Counted from the stretch's first letter, positions 53,683-62,285 are shown. The stretch is DNA of 64,000 nucleotides from Mesorhizobium sp. M00.F.Ca.ET.216.01.1.1 (GCF_004010325.2 NZ_SADR02000029.1:1-64000), one strand, 5' to 3'. A program made the numbers and translations. The notes: generated by a model not told the origin, from the letters alone.

Positions 53683-54840
53683 ATGGAACTGCGTATGGGG
53701 TCCCCGGCTCCTCCGATCAAAGTGGAGAACTGGCTGCGTGGCGAGCCCGTCAAAAACTTTAAGCCCGGCAAGGTCTACCTCGTTGAATTTTGGGCGACTT
53801 GGTGCGGACCATGTGTGACGGCCATGCCGCATTTGGTTGAACTGCAGGAGAAACATGCAGACAGCGGATTTGAGATTATCGGAGTCGCAGCTGGCGAACG
53901 GGCTGCAACCGCGGACGAGGCACGTACTAAGGTGGATGCCTGGCTGACCGAGAAGTTCTTGAATCTGAATTATCGTATCGCGTTCGATTACACTGGCGAA
54001 ATGAACAAGCTCTGGATGGATCCCAGCTCTTCGATCGGGATTCCCACCTCGTTCGTGGTCGACCGCGACGGCCACATCGCTTTTATCGGCCACCCGGCGG
54101 AACTCGATGACGTTTTGCCGAAAGTCCTTAACGGCAGCTGGCGCAGCAGCTATGAAGCGAAAGCCGCCGATGCAAAGCGAATCGCGCGTAACCAAAGTAT
54201 AGCGCGCGAAAGGTCGCTGACCCGGCCGATATACGCCAAACTTAGGCCGGCGATGCAGGACGAGGATTGGACAGCGGCACTATTGGCCATCGAAGAAGGC
54301 CTCGCCGTGATGCCAGAATCTTATCATTTTCGGCAGATTCATGCGGATCTTGTGCTTCACAAGCTGCGCGACATCAAAACCGGCTTGCCGCTTATGCGCC
54401 AATTGGTCGAGGACGCGATCGACAAAAAGTTCGAAGCGATGTCTTGGATGGTCATGGCGCTGAACCAACTCTTCGATCCCACGATCGACAACTCCCATCT
54501 TCCGCATGATGATCGCTTTGCGATGGGCAACGAGCTCTCAGAACAGATCCTGGAACTTAATCCTCCGCAAGGCGACGGGCCCCTTAAATTCCGTTGGTAC
54601 ATCCCGGTCGCTCAGTATTATTACGAGAGCGGCAACAAGGATCGCGCGATCGAGCTGATCGAGGTGGCAATCAAATCGCTGGACCACCCGGAGCCAATGC
54701 CGGACCACACCAAACAGCACTACCTCACCCCGTTGCTCCAAGCCCTGGCCAACTACACGGGTGAGCCCGCCTGTCACGCAGATATCTGTGTGGCTCCGCA
54801 AAATAAGGCTTTCGAAACTCAAAACGCAGTCACTTCCTGA
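53683..54840 (+). CDS. TlpA-like thioredoxin-domain protein with helical C-terminal domain
   Basis: 385 residues from ATG 53683 (GGATAAGAACATC upstream; an ATG 27 bases earlier is possible). Residues 5-150 are a TlpA/AhpC-type thioredoxin domain with active site WATWCGPC (about 40-47) and the cis-Pro in GIPTSFVVD. Residues 190-370 are helical, TPR-like (ALLAIEEGLAVMPESYHFRQIHADLVLHK; YYYESGNKDRAIELIEVAIKSL). No signal peptide, so cytoplasmic. First gene of an operon with DUF269', DUF683 and fdxB, pointing to redox support of nitrogenase or its cofactor assembly. Confidence 0.88.
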   Translation: MELRMGSPAPPIKVENWLRGEPVKNFKPGKVYLVEFWATWCGPCVTAMPHLVELQEKHADSGFEIIGVAAGERAATADEARTKVDAWLTEKFLNLNYRIAFDYTGEMNKLWMDPSSSIGIPTSFVVDRDGHIAFIGHPAELDDVLPKVLNGSWRSSYEAKAADAKRIARNQSIARERSLTRPIYAKLRPAMQDEDWTAALLAIEEGLAVMPESYHFRQIHADLVLHKLRDIKTGLPLMRQLVEDAIDKKFEAMSWMVMALNQLFDPTIDNSHLPHDDRFAMGNELSEQILELNPPQGDGPLKFRWYIPVAQYYYESGNKDRAIELIEVAIKSLDHPEPMPDHTKQHYLTPLLQALANYTGEPACHADICVAPQNKAFETQNAVTS

Positions 54841-54858
54841 GCAAAGATCGCGAAGGGG

Positions 54859-55170
54859 ATGACAATTGGAATTGAACACTGGCCAATCCGCCCATCGAGG
54901 CTCGCTTCGCAGCAAGTATGTCGATGCAGCAAGGGCGGGCGGCTTGCGGCAGGTTGGATTTCAATTGCGTTGACCACCGGTCGGATCGCGGCGCAGACGA
55001 TGTGCGCCGCGAATTCGCGCCGTAGGTCTCGCACTCGTGGACATGTCGAGGTCGGCCACGGGGCACTCTTGCGTGGGGTTGGCCCGCCCAAGCCATTCGT
55101 CGGCCACGCAAGTGGGCCCGGAGTGGGCATCGCAGAAAAAGGAAATCGTCTCTCGAAGACGAAGACTGAA
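54859..55170 (+). pseudogene. nifX: remnant of a second nifX
   Basis: The last part, GCAGAAAAAGGAAATCG then TCTCGAAGACGAAGACTGA (about 55133-55169), matches the nifX 3' end (GCCGAAACGAAACCGTCC, TTCGAGGACGAGGACTGA at 44119-44156), and CGCAAGTGGGCCCGGAGTGGGC aligns with the segment encoding LRKVLAQAGVAE. The rest is scrambled. It shows that DUF269' was once preceded by nifX. Confidence 0.6.
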
Positions 55171-55185
55171 ATGAGAAACAACGAA

Positions 55186-55614
55186 ATGCCTCATGCACCG
55201 GTTGGCCCTGATGTCAACAAGGACGAAGAAGCCCTTGCTCGCCCGTTCGTCAAATGCCTTCTGCGGCTGATCCGTACTCAGGATTCCTTCGGCTTATGGG
55301 AAGGCAATTCGGACGCCGAGCTGCTGGCCGAATTCATCATCACCAAGGAACAGCAATGTGCGACCCCTCTCATCGGCGATCCTGATTCGGACGCGCTGTG
55401 GAGGCTCGACATGTTTTACACCGCCGTGGCGCTTGCGATTGAGGAGCGCTCCGGCGTGTCGACGTCGCCAATAATCGGAATGAAACCCCTGGGGGCTTCC
55501 GGCGGTTGGTCGTTCTATCGAGACGTCCACCGGTTCGGCTTCGAGACTTTCCGCAAACTGGCTGAGGCCGGTACGAAACTGGTCGACGATGCGACTGCAG
55601 CCATTGAAGCCTAG
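55186..55614 (+). CDS. second NifX-associated protein (DUF269), shortened copy
   Basis: 142 residues from ATG 55186 (ATG 55171 is in frame). FVKCLLRLIRTQDSFGLWEGNSDAELLAEFIITKEQQ and RDVHRFGFETFRKLAEAGTKLVDDA align with the copy at 44172, at roughly two-thirds identity, but the stretch between SPIIG and RDVHRF has lost about nine residues (the copy's GRVLFTTGRLVVLSKTL). Function may be impaired. 46 bp before the DUF683 gene. Confidence 0.88.
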   Translation: MPHAPVGPDVNKDEEALARPFVKCLLRLIRTQDSFGLWEGNSDAELLAEFIITKEQQCATPLIGDPDSDALWRLDMFYTAVALAIEERSGVSTSPIIGMKPLGASGGWSFYRDVHRFGFETFRKLAEAGTKLVDDATAAIEA

Positions 55615-55660
55615 CCCGAGATGGCGCGCATCAAGAAAACCATTGTTCCAGGAAGGATCT

Positions 55661-55864
55661 ATGTCAGACCTAGATAAGATGAGGAATAAAGTCCGAAAGC
55701 TCCAGTTGCGTGCAGCTATTGCCAAGATGGCATTGCAGGACCTTGTCGAGGGTCTGCCGGGCAAGTGGGCCGACATACAGGAAGTCGCCGAGAAAACCCA
55801 CGCCGTTTATGCCGAGTTGGATGTTGCCAAGAGAGAACTCGCTTCAATGAAGAATTTAGGATGA
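55661..55864 (+). CDS. DUF683 small nif protein
   Basis: 67 residues from ATG 55661 (CAGGAAGGATCT upstream). MSDLDKMRNKVRKLQLRAAIAKMALQDLVEGLP then AEKTHAVYAELDVAKRELAS: a helical protein of the family always found between nifX/DUF269 and fdxB. Role unknown. Stop overlaps the fdxB start (ATGA). Confidence 0.9.
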   Translation: MSDLDKMRNKVRKLQLRAAIAKMALQDLVEGLPGKWADIQEVAEKTHAVYAELDVAKRELASMKNLG

Positions 55865-56178
55865 CGCGCACATTCACCACCCGTGACGGCTCCATTTGGA
55901 TGCCGTCGTACCTGACCTTCATCGATAGCAAGACCTGCATCGGCTGCGGCCGTTGTTTCAAGGTCTGCTCGCGCGATGTCATGCATCTTCACGGTGTCAA
56001 TGACGCGGGTGAAATCCTCGGCCCCTGCGATGACGAAGACGACGATTTCGACGGCGAGCTCAATCGCATGATCATGGTTGTCGATGATGCCGGCCGCTGC
56101 ATCGGCTGCGGAGCCTGCGGCCGCGTCTGCCCCAAGAACTGCCAGACGCATGTTGCGGCCGACGAGCTCGCAACATGA
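55861..56178 (+). CDS. fdxB: FdxB, ferredoxin III
   Basis: 105 residues from ATG 55861, overlapping the previous stop by 4 bp. Cluster motifs CIGCGRCFKVCSRDVM (residues 26-41) and CIGCGACGRVCPKNC (about 81-95), with an acidic loop DDEDDDFDGE between them. nif-linked 2[4Fe-4S] ferredoxin. Followed by an overlapping ExoX-like gene. Confidence 0.95.
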   Translation: MTRTFTTRDGSIWMPSYLTFIDSKTCIGCGRCFKVCSRDVMHLHGVNDAGEILGPCDDEDDDFDGELNRMIMVVDDAGRCIGCGACGRVCPKNCQTHVAADELAT

Positions 56179-56450
56179 TCTGGCGAAAAAACCAGGAGAA
56201 CGGCGTTACACTTCATATCTTTTGTCGGCTTGTGGGGCTGATCCTGTGCAGCAATGCGTCGATGGTTTACTTCGCTTCGCATTCGCCCCGTGTGGCAGTC
56301 GTCACGACGCTGGCCTGTTCGCTGCTGCTTCAGGCCTGCTATTTCGGCCGCCTACTCTTTCTGATCCGGCAGTCTAGCCGCGCTCGTGGAACTCGCCACA
56401 GGGGCCAGCATGTCAATGGTTCCAGGAAAGCTCGGGTATCAGTCGTCTGA
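56175..56450 (+). CDS. small membrane protein, ExoX-like exopolysaccharide repressor
   Basis: 91 residues; ATG 56175 overlaps the fdxB stop (ATGA). Two hydrophobic helices: LHIFCRLVGLILCSNASMVYFA and VAVVTTLACSLLLQACYFGRLLFLI. The CSLLLQACYF and LFL pattern recalls ExoX/PsiA proteins, which lower exopolysaccharide synthesis. The tail is basic. Identification rests on pattern and size only. Confidence 0.6.
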   Translation: MIWRKNQENGVTLHIFCRLVGLILCSNASMVYFASHSPRVAVVTTLACSLLLQACYFGRLLFLIRQSSRARGTRHRGQHVNGSRKARVSVV

Positions 56451-56861
56451 ACTCTGATCAGCTGCGGAATGAAATTTCAGCTGTGTCCGAGCTAAGTCAA
56501 TTACCCAGCATGTGCTGCTGCTTTGACGCGCGAATGACATGATCAGTGCTCAGGCCCACACCACTTTTGGTAACCCTCTGATCACTGAGCTGATCGATAT
56601 AGGGGATCTGTATTTGGCAGTGGGACGCGACCACATTCGGTTTGTCCTTAGGCCAAGGAGATGCGGGTGTTGGGTCGATTAGGCACATAAGAGTCATCGC
56701 AGCACGCCGGATGCGGTCTGCTTGTCGCAATGACAAACTCGGTGCTGCAATAACGATGAACGTCTTCTGCACCCGCTTCGAAAGACGGGTGGCTTTGATC
56801 ACACACACCCTTGGGCTGACCGGTGCGTAGCCGGTTCAGGTACTTTTTTGCTGGAGAGAGC
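56451..56861. other. region upstream of acdS
   Basis: No gene. No NifA site with correct spacing. GGTACTTTTTTGC (56839-56851) resembles the nifH -24/-12 but has only nine bases between GG and GC and sits right against the acdS start codon. Confidence 0.4.
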
Positions 56862-57875
56862 ATGCTGGAAAAATTCGAACGTTATCCGCTCACCTTTGGG
56901 CCCACGCCGATCGAGAGGCTCGACCGCCTCGGCAAGCATCTGGGCGACAAGGTGGAAATCTACGCCAAACGCGAGGACTGCAACTCTGGTCTCGCGCTCG
57001 GCGGAAACAAGCTGCGCAAGCTCGAGTACATTGTGCCCGACGCGATCGCGTCAGATGCCGATACGCTCGTCACAATCGGTGGCGTGCAGTCCAACCATAC
57101 GCGCATGGTCGCTGCGGTCGCCGCCAAGATCGGCATGAAATGCTTCCTGGTCCAGGAGAGCTGGGTCCCACATGATGATGCCGTCTACGACCGGGTCGGC
57201 AATATTCTCTTGAGCCGCATCATGGGGGCAGAGGTGCGCCTGGTTGACGAGGGCTTTGACATCGGCATCCGCCGCAGCTGGGAAAAGGCACTTTATGAGG
57301 TCAAGGCAAGGGGAGGACGGCCCTATGCGATACCGGCCGGCGCCTCTGTCCACAAATACGGCGGCCTGGGCTATGTGGGGTTCGCTGAGGAGGTACGCGC
57401 CCAGGAAAAGCAGCTTGGGTTTGCCTTCGACTACATCGTCGTCTGTACGGTGACTGGTTCAACCCACGGCGGCATGCTCGTCGGGTTCGACAAGGACGGT
57501 CGACAGCGCAACGTGATCGGTATCGATGCCTCCGCCATGCCCGCCAAGACCAAGGCGCAGGTGCTTGGCATCGCCCGAAATACAGCGAAGCTCGTCCACC
57601 TCGGAGCGGAAATTGTCGAGGAAGACGTGGTATTGCTCGAGAACTACGCGTACCCGCGTTATGGCGTTCCATCGGAGGAAACCAAAGAGGCAATCCGTCT
57701 GTGCGCGCGGCTCGAGGGCATGATTACCGATCCCGTTTACGAGGGCAAATCGATGCAAGGGATGATCGACCTCGTCCAGAGGGGCTTCTTTCCAGAGGGA
57801 TCGAGGGTCCTCTACGCACATCTAGGCGGCGCGCCGGCGATCAACGGGTACGGCTACACCTTTCGCAACGGCTGA
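56862..57875 (+). CDS. acdS: ACC deaminase
   Basis: 337 residues from ATG 56862 (CTGGAGAGAGC upstream), the usual length. PLP lysine in SGLALGGNKLRKLEYI (about residue 51), GGVQSNHTRMVAAVAAKIG, the VQESWV segment and catalytic Tyr in the NYAYPRYGVPSEET region (about 290); AHLGGAPAINGYGYTF at the end. It cleaves 1-aminocyclopropane-1-carboxylate to ammonia and 2-oxobutyrate, lowering plant ethylene in the nodule. In M. loti acdS is NifA-dependent (from memory), yet no proper NifA promoter is visible here. A 3' fragment of a second copy lies at 62104. Confidence 0.95.
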   Translation: MLEKFERYPLTFGPTPIERLDRLGKHLGDKVEIYAKREDCNSGLALGGNKLRKLEYIVPDAIASDADTLVTIGGVQSNHTRMVAAVAAKIGMKCFLVQESWVPHDDAVYDRVGNILLSRIMGAEVRLVDEGFDIGIRRSWEKALYEVKARGGRPYAIPAGASVHKYGGLGYVGFAEEVRAQEKQLGFAFDYIVVCTVTGSTHGGMLVGFDKDGRQRNVIGIDASAMPAKTKAQVLGIARNTAKLVHLGAEIVEEDVVLLENYAYPRYGVPSEETKEAIRLCARLEGMITDPVYEGKSMQGMIDLVQRGFFPEGSRVLYAHLGGAPAINGYGYTFRNG

Positions 57876-58604
57876 CATTCGGCAGACTGCGATTCCGCCG
57901 TCCTGCCGTACCGGACGTGCATAACATCGTTTCAGCGCTGGGCCGGAAAGGCCGAGGTCAATTTCGCGGACGTCGATGATCTGTAGAACTGTTCATTCGC
58001 TCCGCAGAGGGCCGGCGAATCCAATCTCTTCCTAAGGCCGTTGGCCGTAATCGAAAGACACGAGGCCGGCGAGTTCGTGCTCAGCTGTCACTCTGTTAGC
58101 AAGGGAACGGAATCCAATCCCCCGGAACAGATGGCGAGAGTTGAGCGAAGACTGCGGTCGGAGCTCCTGCGCTTCCGGGTCTCCGAGGGACGCCTTTGCG
58201 AACCGAAGGGAGTTTGATGCGTTGACGTGCCGGCGTGCGGCAGGTTGGGCCAGCGACAGGGCTCCCGGCCGGCCGGGAAGCACCGCCCTCTTCAATGTGC
58301 GTTGACTTCGCTTTCTTTGGCGAAATGTGGGTAACGGCGAGGGCCGCACACTTCCCGGACCCAAATGACCGTCGACATTCCCGCCCTTTTGGTGCGTTCG
58401 CCGTGAGGCGCGACAATTCGGTGCCCGCGTGTAACTGCGGGCATTCGCCGAAGCTTAGACGTGGTGCATTCCCGCCCGCCCGCTCGGCGGACAGTCCGGC
58501 CGTGCTGGTTTTGCCGGCCGTAACGCCCCCGGCTCGTCGGTAAGGCCTCACTGCCACACGCCTCTCCGGCAACGGCTCGGCGCATCGCGCAACCCGGTTG
58601 GCGC
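57876..58604. other. gene-free stretch with a queC fragment
   Basis: Only the queC remnant (58035-58125, listed) is recognisable. The rest, GC-rich, shows no gene. Confidence 0.5.
58035..58125 (-). pseudogene. queC: fragment of a second queC
   Basis: Minus strand: TTGGATTCCGTTCCCTTGCT... reading, with a frameshift, GLDSV then TAEHELAGLVSFDYGQR, matching the QueC segment GGLDSVSLAHMVAAEHELTGLLSFDYGQR at 32707-32800. About 90 bp only. Confidence 0.75.
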
Positions 58605-60407
58605 TCAGGCCAGGCCCTTCGCTAGTTCCAACGCCTGCCGTTCGAAGAGGCGGCGGTAAATGCCACCATCGAGATCGATCAGCGCGGCATGATCGCCGTC
58701 CTCCATGATGCGGCCACGGTCGAAGACGAGCAGCCGATCGAGCGAGCGGACCGTCGACAGCCGGTGTGCGATGACGAGTGTGGTTCGACCCACCATCAAC
58801 CGATCCACCGCTTGTTGAATGAGCACCTCGGATTCCGAATCGAGGCTCGATGTGGCCTCGTCCAGAATAAGGATCGGCGCGTTCGCGAGGAAGGCGCGCG
58901 CGATCGCCACGCGCTGGCGCTCGCCGCCGGAGAGCTTCAAACCCCTTTCGCCGACCAATGTCCCATAGCCCTTCGGCAGGGGCGCGATGAAGTCGTGCGC
59001 ACTGGCCAGCCGTGCCGCTTGCTCGATCTCGGCCTGGCTCGCGCCAGGCCGGCCATAGGCGATGTTCTCGGCAAGCGACCTGTGAAACAGGATAGGCTCC
59101 TGCTGCACTATCGCGATCTGCGAACGGAGCGACTCTTGGGTTACTTCGGAGACGTCCTGGCCGTCTATCAGGATCCTGCCGCCGCTCAGGTCATAGAGTC
59201 TCTGGATGAGCTTCACGAATGTTGTCTTGCCGGAACCGGAGGGTCCAACCAACCCAACCCTTTGGCCAGCTTCAATCGACAGCGAACATTCGCTATAGAG
59301 CGGCAGGGGATGGTCGGCGTAGCGGAAGTGGACGTTCTCGAAATCGATACGGCCCTTCGTGATCCGGATCGGCTTGGCCTCTGGACGATCCGCAACATCC
59401 AGCGGCTGATTGTGGATGGCCACCAGTTCTTCCATATCATTAACCGAGCGTTGCACGTTGCGGACATGTATGCCGGCATCACGTAGATAGCCCTGTAGGA
59501 CGATGAAGGACGTGAGAACATATGCTATCTCGCCTGGCGTTGCCTGTCCGCGAGACCATAGAAGCAGGGCATATCCGATCACCGCCACCCTGAGCGCAAC
59601 CAAAGTGACGCCTTGGGTTGAGCCGATGATCGTTACCCGCACCCAATTCCGGCGCGCGCGGTGCCGCCATTTCGTCATGATATTTGCAAGCCGCTCGTCT
59701 TCGCGAACCTCTGCGCCGAAGCCCTTGACCACAGCGTTGCAACTGACCGCGTCCGCAAGCGCGCCGCCGAGCCTTGTGTCCCATCGGTTGGCAAGGCTCG
59801 CCGCTGGCGCGACATAGCCGAGCGACAGCGAAATCGAAAACGCAAGGTAGACGAGAGAGCCGCAAGCAAAGATCACGCCCATGACCGGCCAGTGCCAGCC
59901 GAGCAGCACCGTCGAGCCGATCAAGATGACAAACGACGGGAGCAGCGTGACGAGTATCGTGCTGTTGAGGAGGTCGAGCGCCCACATGCCGCGCGTTATC
60001 TTGCGCACTGTCGAGCCGGCGAAGCTGTTTGCATGCCAGTCTGTCGAAAAGCGCTGCACATGATGGAACGCTTCGGTCGCGACATCGGAAATCATTTTCA
60101 ACACCAGGTCGCTCAGGCCAATGAAGGCGACGTGGCGCATCGCAATGCCACCGAGTGCCAATCCAATCGGTACAGAGAATGCTGCAACAGCTGAATCCCA
60201 AGCTGGTGCTGCCGCATTAGCAGCACGAGAAACAGCGTCGATGAGTCGGCCAGAATAGAGCGGCATCAACACGTCAGCCAGCGTGGAGGCGAGCATCGCG
60301 GTCATGATGATCGCGAGCCGGGCCGGCTGCCTGTTCCAGAGGCGAACAGTGAAGGCGAAAACGTCGCGACAAGTGGCGCCGCGCCCATGGACGGGGAAAC
60401 GTTTCAT
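58605..60407 (-). CDS. ABC exporter, fused membrane and ATPase domains
   Basis: About 600 residues from ATG 60407. Six membrane segments in residues 30-310, then an ATPase domain: Walker A GPSGSGKTT (about 395), signature LSGGERQR, Walker B ILILDEATSSLDSE and H-loop IAHRLSTV. Half-size type IV exporter of the lipid A/multidrug class, working as a dimer. Substrate unknown. No neighbours in the same operon. Confidence 0.93.
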   Translation of the reverse strand: MKRFPVHGRGATCRDVFAFTVRLWNRQPARLAIIMTAMLASTLADVLMPLYSGRLIDAVSRAANAAAPAWDSAVAAFSVPIGLALGGIAMRHVAFIGLSDLVLKMISDVATEAFHHVQRFSTDWHANSFAGSTVRKITRGMWALDLLNSTILVTLLPSFVILIGSTVLLGWHWPVMGVIFACGSLVYLAFSISLSLGYVAPAASLANRWDTRLGGALADAVSCNAVVKGFGAEVREDERLANIMTKWRHRARRNWVRVTIIGSTQGVTLVALRVAVIGYALLLWSRGQATPGEIAYVLTSFIVLQGYLRDAGIHVRNVQRSVNDMEELVAIHNQPLDVADRPEAKPIRITKGRIDFENVHFRYADHPLPLYSECSLSIEAGQRVGLVGPSGSGKTTFVKLIQRLYDLSGGRILIDGQDVSEVTQESLRSQIAIVQQEPILFHRSLAENIAYGRPGASQAEIEQAARLASAHDFIAPLPKGYGTLVGERGLKLSGGERQRVAIARAFLANAPILILDEATSSLDSESEVLIQQAVDRLMVGRTTLVIAHRLSTVRSLDRLLVFDRGRIMEDGDHAALIDLDGGIYRRLFERQALELAKGLA

Positions 60408-60892
60408 AGTTTCCAAGCGGGCGCATCAACACGCTCGCTCCCAAAGAAGTTAAATGACAAAGCTGGAATTTTCGACCTCCCCCACAACAGCATCAATTTT
60501 GGCGGGCAGCTCCTGGCGCCTCACAATGTGAGCTTCAAAGGTCGTGCCAATTGAGCGGGAACAGCCGAAGGACAAATTCAGCAGGTTGCCGAGCCTGGAG
60601 AAAGTCAGCCGCGATCCAACGCGCCGCGAATACTTTCCTGCCCACATCCGGTCAATCGAATGCTCGACTGTCGGATTGTGCGCTCCCCGACACAGTGCTG
60701 TTCGGTTCGCCTCCTGGGTACCTCGCTCCAGTCGGTTTACAACCTGAAAAAGCTCCGCTCGCAAGGTGGCACGACTCTTGATGCCACGTCTTTAGGTGGC
60801 GGAAGAGAACTCCGGCTGTCGATCCGTTCACTACGCATGTTGCGATGCTGGGCTGGAGCTGTGCACCTGAGGACGCAACTGAAGGAGAGATC
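60408..60892. other. luxR upstream region
   Basis: No gene. Holds the NifA-type site and sigma-54-like sequence at 60677-60782, and an inverted repeat GTGGCA-N10-TGCCAC at 60766-60787. Confidence 0.5.
60677..60782 (+). promoter_or_regulatory. NifA site and damaged sigma-54 promoter before luxR
   Basis: TGT-N10-ACA at 60677-60692 and, 84 bp downstream, TGGCACGACTCTTGAT at 60767-60782, which fits the consensus except GA for GC at -12. The same place forms an inverted repeat GTGGCA-N10-TGCCAC. Confidence 0.45.
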
Positions 60893-61642
60893 GTGAAACT
60901 CCCGCGGATTGAACTCGAGTTAGGTCTATTCCTCAACATGACTGATGGTATCGCTCAATCCGAACGGTTGTTCGAACTGTTGTCCGCGTTTGCGCTGAAG
61001 TTCGATTGCCCTTGGATTGCCTATGGCCCGCTCGCATCAAAACAGAGGGTTTTCAAGCCGAACCGACAGGATTCTGTGGTGATGTGGAATTATCCTGCTG
61101 AATGGCAGGAGCGCTACTCGAGAATGGGCTATGCCAAAATAGACCCGCTCATCAAGAAAGGTCGAAAGGAGGCAGGGGCCTTTCGATGGAGCGAGGTGTA
61201 TACCGATAAAAGCATAACTGAAGATGGACGCCGCGTCTTGGACGAAGCAGCAACATTCGGCTTGAGGTCAGGCGTTACCGTCCCTTTACATGGCCCTGCT
61301 GACAGCTTTAGGTTTATGAGTTTTGCTCAATCCTCGGACTGCGAATTGCTAAATAGAACGATCACCTACCTGCAAATGGCCGCGCTACGGTTTCATCTGA
61401 TGGTTACGAAGTTCGACACTACGACTGCGTCAGAACAAGTTCATAGCCTGTCTGCGAGAGAAATAGAGTGCATTGATTTGGTGTCACAAGGAAAATCGTC
61501 ATGGGAAATAGGAACTATTTTAGGCAGATCACGAAATACGATAGATTTCCATTTAAAAAATGTAATGCGGAAGTTGGATGCGACCAGCAGAACGGTAGCT
61601 GTTGTAAAAGCTTTGGAACTTGGGATTATCGAACGGCAGTAG
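60893..61642 (+). CDS. LuxR-type quorum-sensing regulator, orphan
   Basis: 249 residues from GTG 60893 (AAGGAGAGATC upstream). Autoinducer-binding domain (15-175) with the conserved ligand residues present: Trp and Tyr in WQERYSRMGYAKIDPL, Asp-Pro in IDPL, Trp in AFRWSEV and Gly in FGLRSGVTVPL. C-terminal HTH (185-249): SAREIECIDLVSQGKSSWEIGTILGRSRNTIDFHLKNVMRKL. It should bind an acyl-homoserine lactone, but no luxI-type synthase is in the window. Confidence 0.9.
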   Translation: MKLPRIELELGLFLNMTDGIAQSERLFELLSAFALKFDCPWIAYGPLASKQRVFKPNRQDSVVMWNYPAEWQERYSRMGYAKIDPLIKKGRKEAGAFRWSEVYTDKSITEDGRRVLDEAATFGLRSGVTVPLHGPADSFRFMSFAQSSDCELLNRTITYLQMAALRFHLMVTKFDTTTASEQVHSLSAREIECIDLVSQGKSSWEIGTILGRSRNTIDFHLKNVMRKLDATSRTVAVVKALELGIIERQ

Positions 61643-61854
61643 GTTGCGCAGCTAGTTCTCCGCCCGTAGTAGCGCGAGTGATAGCCGAGACGCTCCGGCG
61701 TGCGCTCGCTCTTCGAAGCATCCAGCGCATCGTCCATCTCGGCCTCGAGCACCTCCTGCATGACCGCGCGGATCACCTCGTTCAATCTATCCGGGTTCCA
61801 AAGCAGAATGTCTTTGACGGCAGCGCTGGCGGTCTTACTTTCTGTCTTGATCAT
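61641..61854 (-). mobile_element. IS256-family transposase N-terminal fragment
   Basis: Minus strand: LLWNPDRLNEVIRAVMQEVLEAEMDDALDASKSERTPERLGYHSRYYGR matches the start of IS256-type transposases (mutator class). It breaks off at the 3' end of luxR, so the element was cut when this junction formed. Confidence 0.8.
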
Positions 61855-62007
61855 GGCGGCGTTCCTTCCAGGGAATCGGTGACGTTGAACACCACCCTGT
61901 CATGACCGCCCACTCTCAGCGAATTTGCAGAACTCAGCACGCCATTCCGTCTTAAGCGACTGACGCATGAGTGATGTGTGTCCAAATCTGACAGCCGTCA
62001 GAAAACA

Positions 62008-62105
62008 TGTCGGGTTCAAAACAGCGGAGCGTCTTGGGCCTGTCGGGCTTTTCGAAGCCCATCACGCAGTAACTGCGCGCCAGGCGCACTGGCACGGCCT
62101 TTGCT
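62008..62105 (+). promoter_or_regulatory. NifA/sigma-54 promoter before an acdS remnant
   Basis: TGT-N10-ACA at 62008-62023 and a perfect -24/-12 TGGCACGGCCTTTGCT at 62090-62105, 75 bp apart. It now stands before an acdS 3' fragment and the radical SAM gene. Confidence 0.85.
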
Positions 62106-62285
62106 GGTCGAGGTGCGGCAATATAGGGTGAGGGTTGACCCGCATGAGAACACGGAACTCGCTCGATGAAAGGGGTGATCGACCTCATCCAGAAAGCTTC
62201 TTTCCGGCGGGTTCGAGGGTGCTGTGCGCGCATCTCGGCGATGGGCCAGCGATCACCGGTTGAGGCTACATCTCCGGAGCGAGTG
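62104..62285 (+). pseudogene. acdS: 3' remnant of a second acdS
   Basis: ATGAAAGGGGTGATCGACCT onwards (62166) parallels ATGCAAGGGATGATCGACCT at 57752 of acdS, continuing CATCCAGAAAGCTTCTTTCC and GGGTTCGAGGGTGCT; upstream GACCCGCATGAGAACACGG aligns with the segment encoding DPVYEGKS. Frameshifted. The first 280 codons are missing. Confidence 0.85.

Noticed and set aside
56839..56851. sigma-54 promoter of acdS
   Set aside because: Only nine bases between GG and GC; sigma-54 promoters need ten. It also abuts the start codon.
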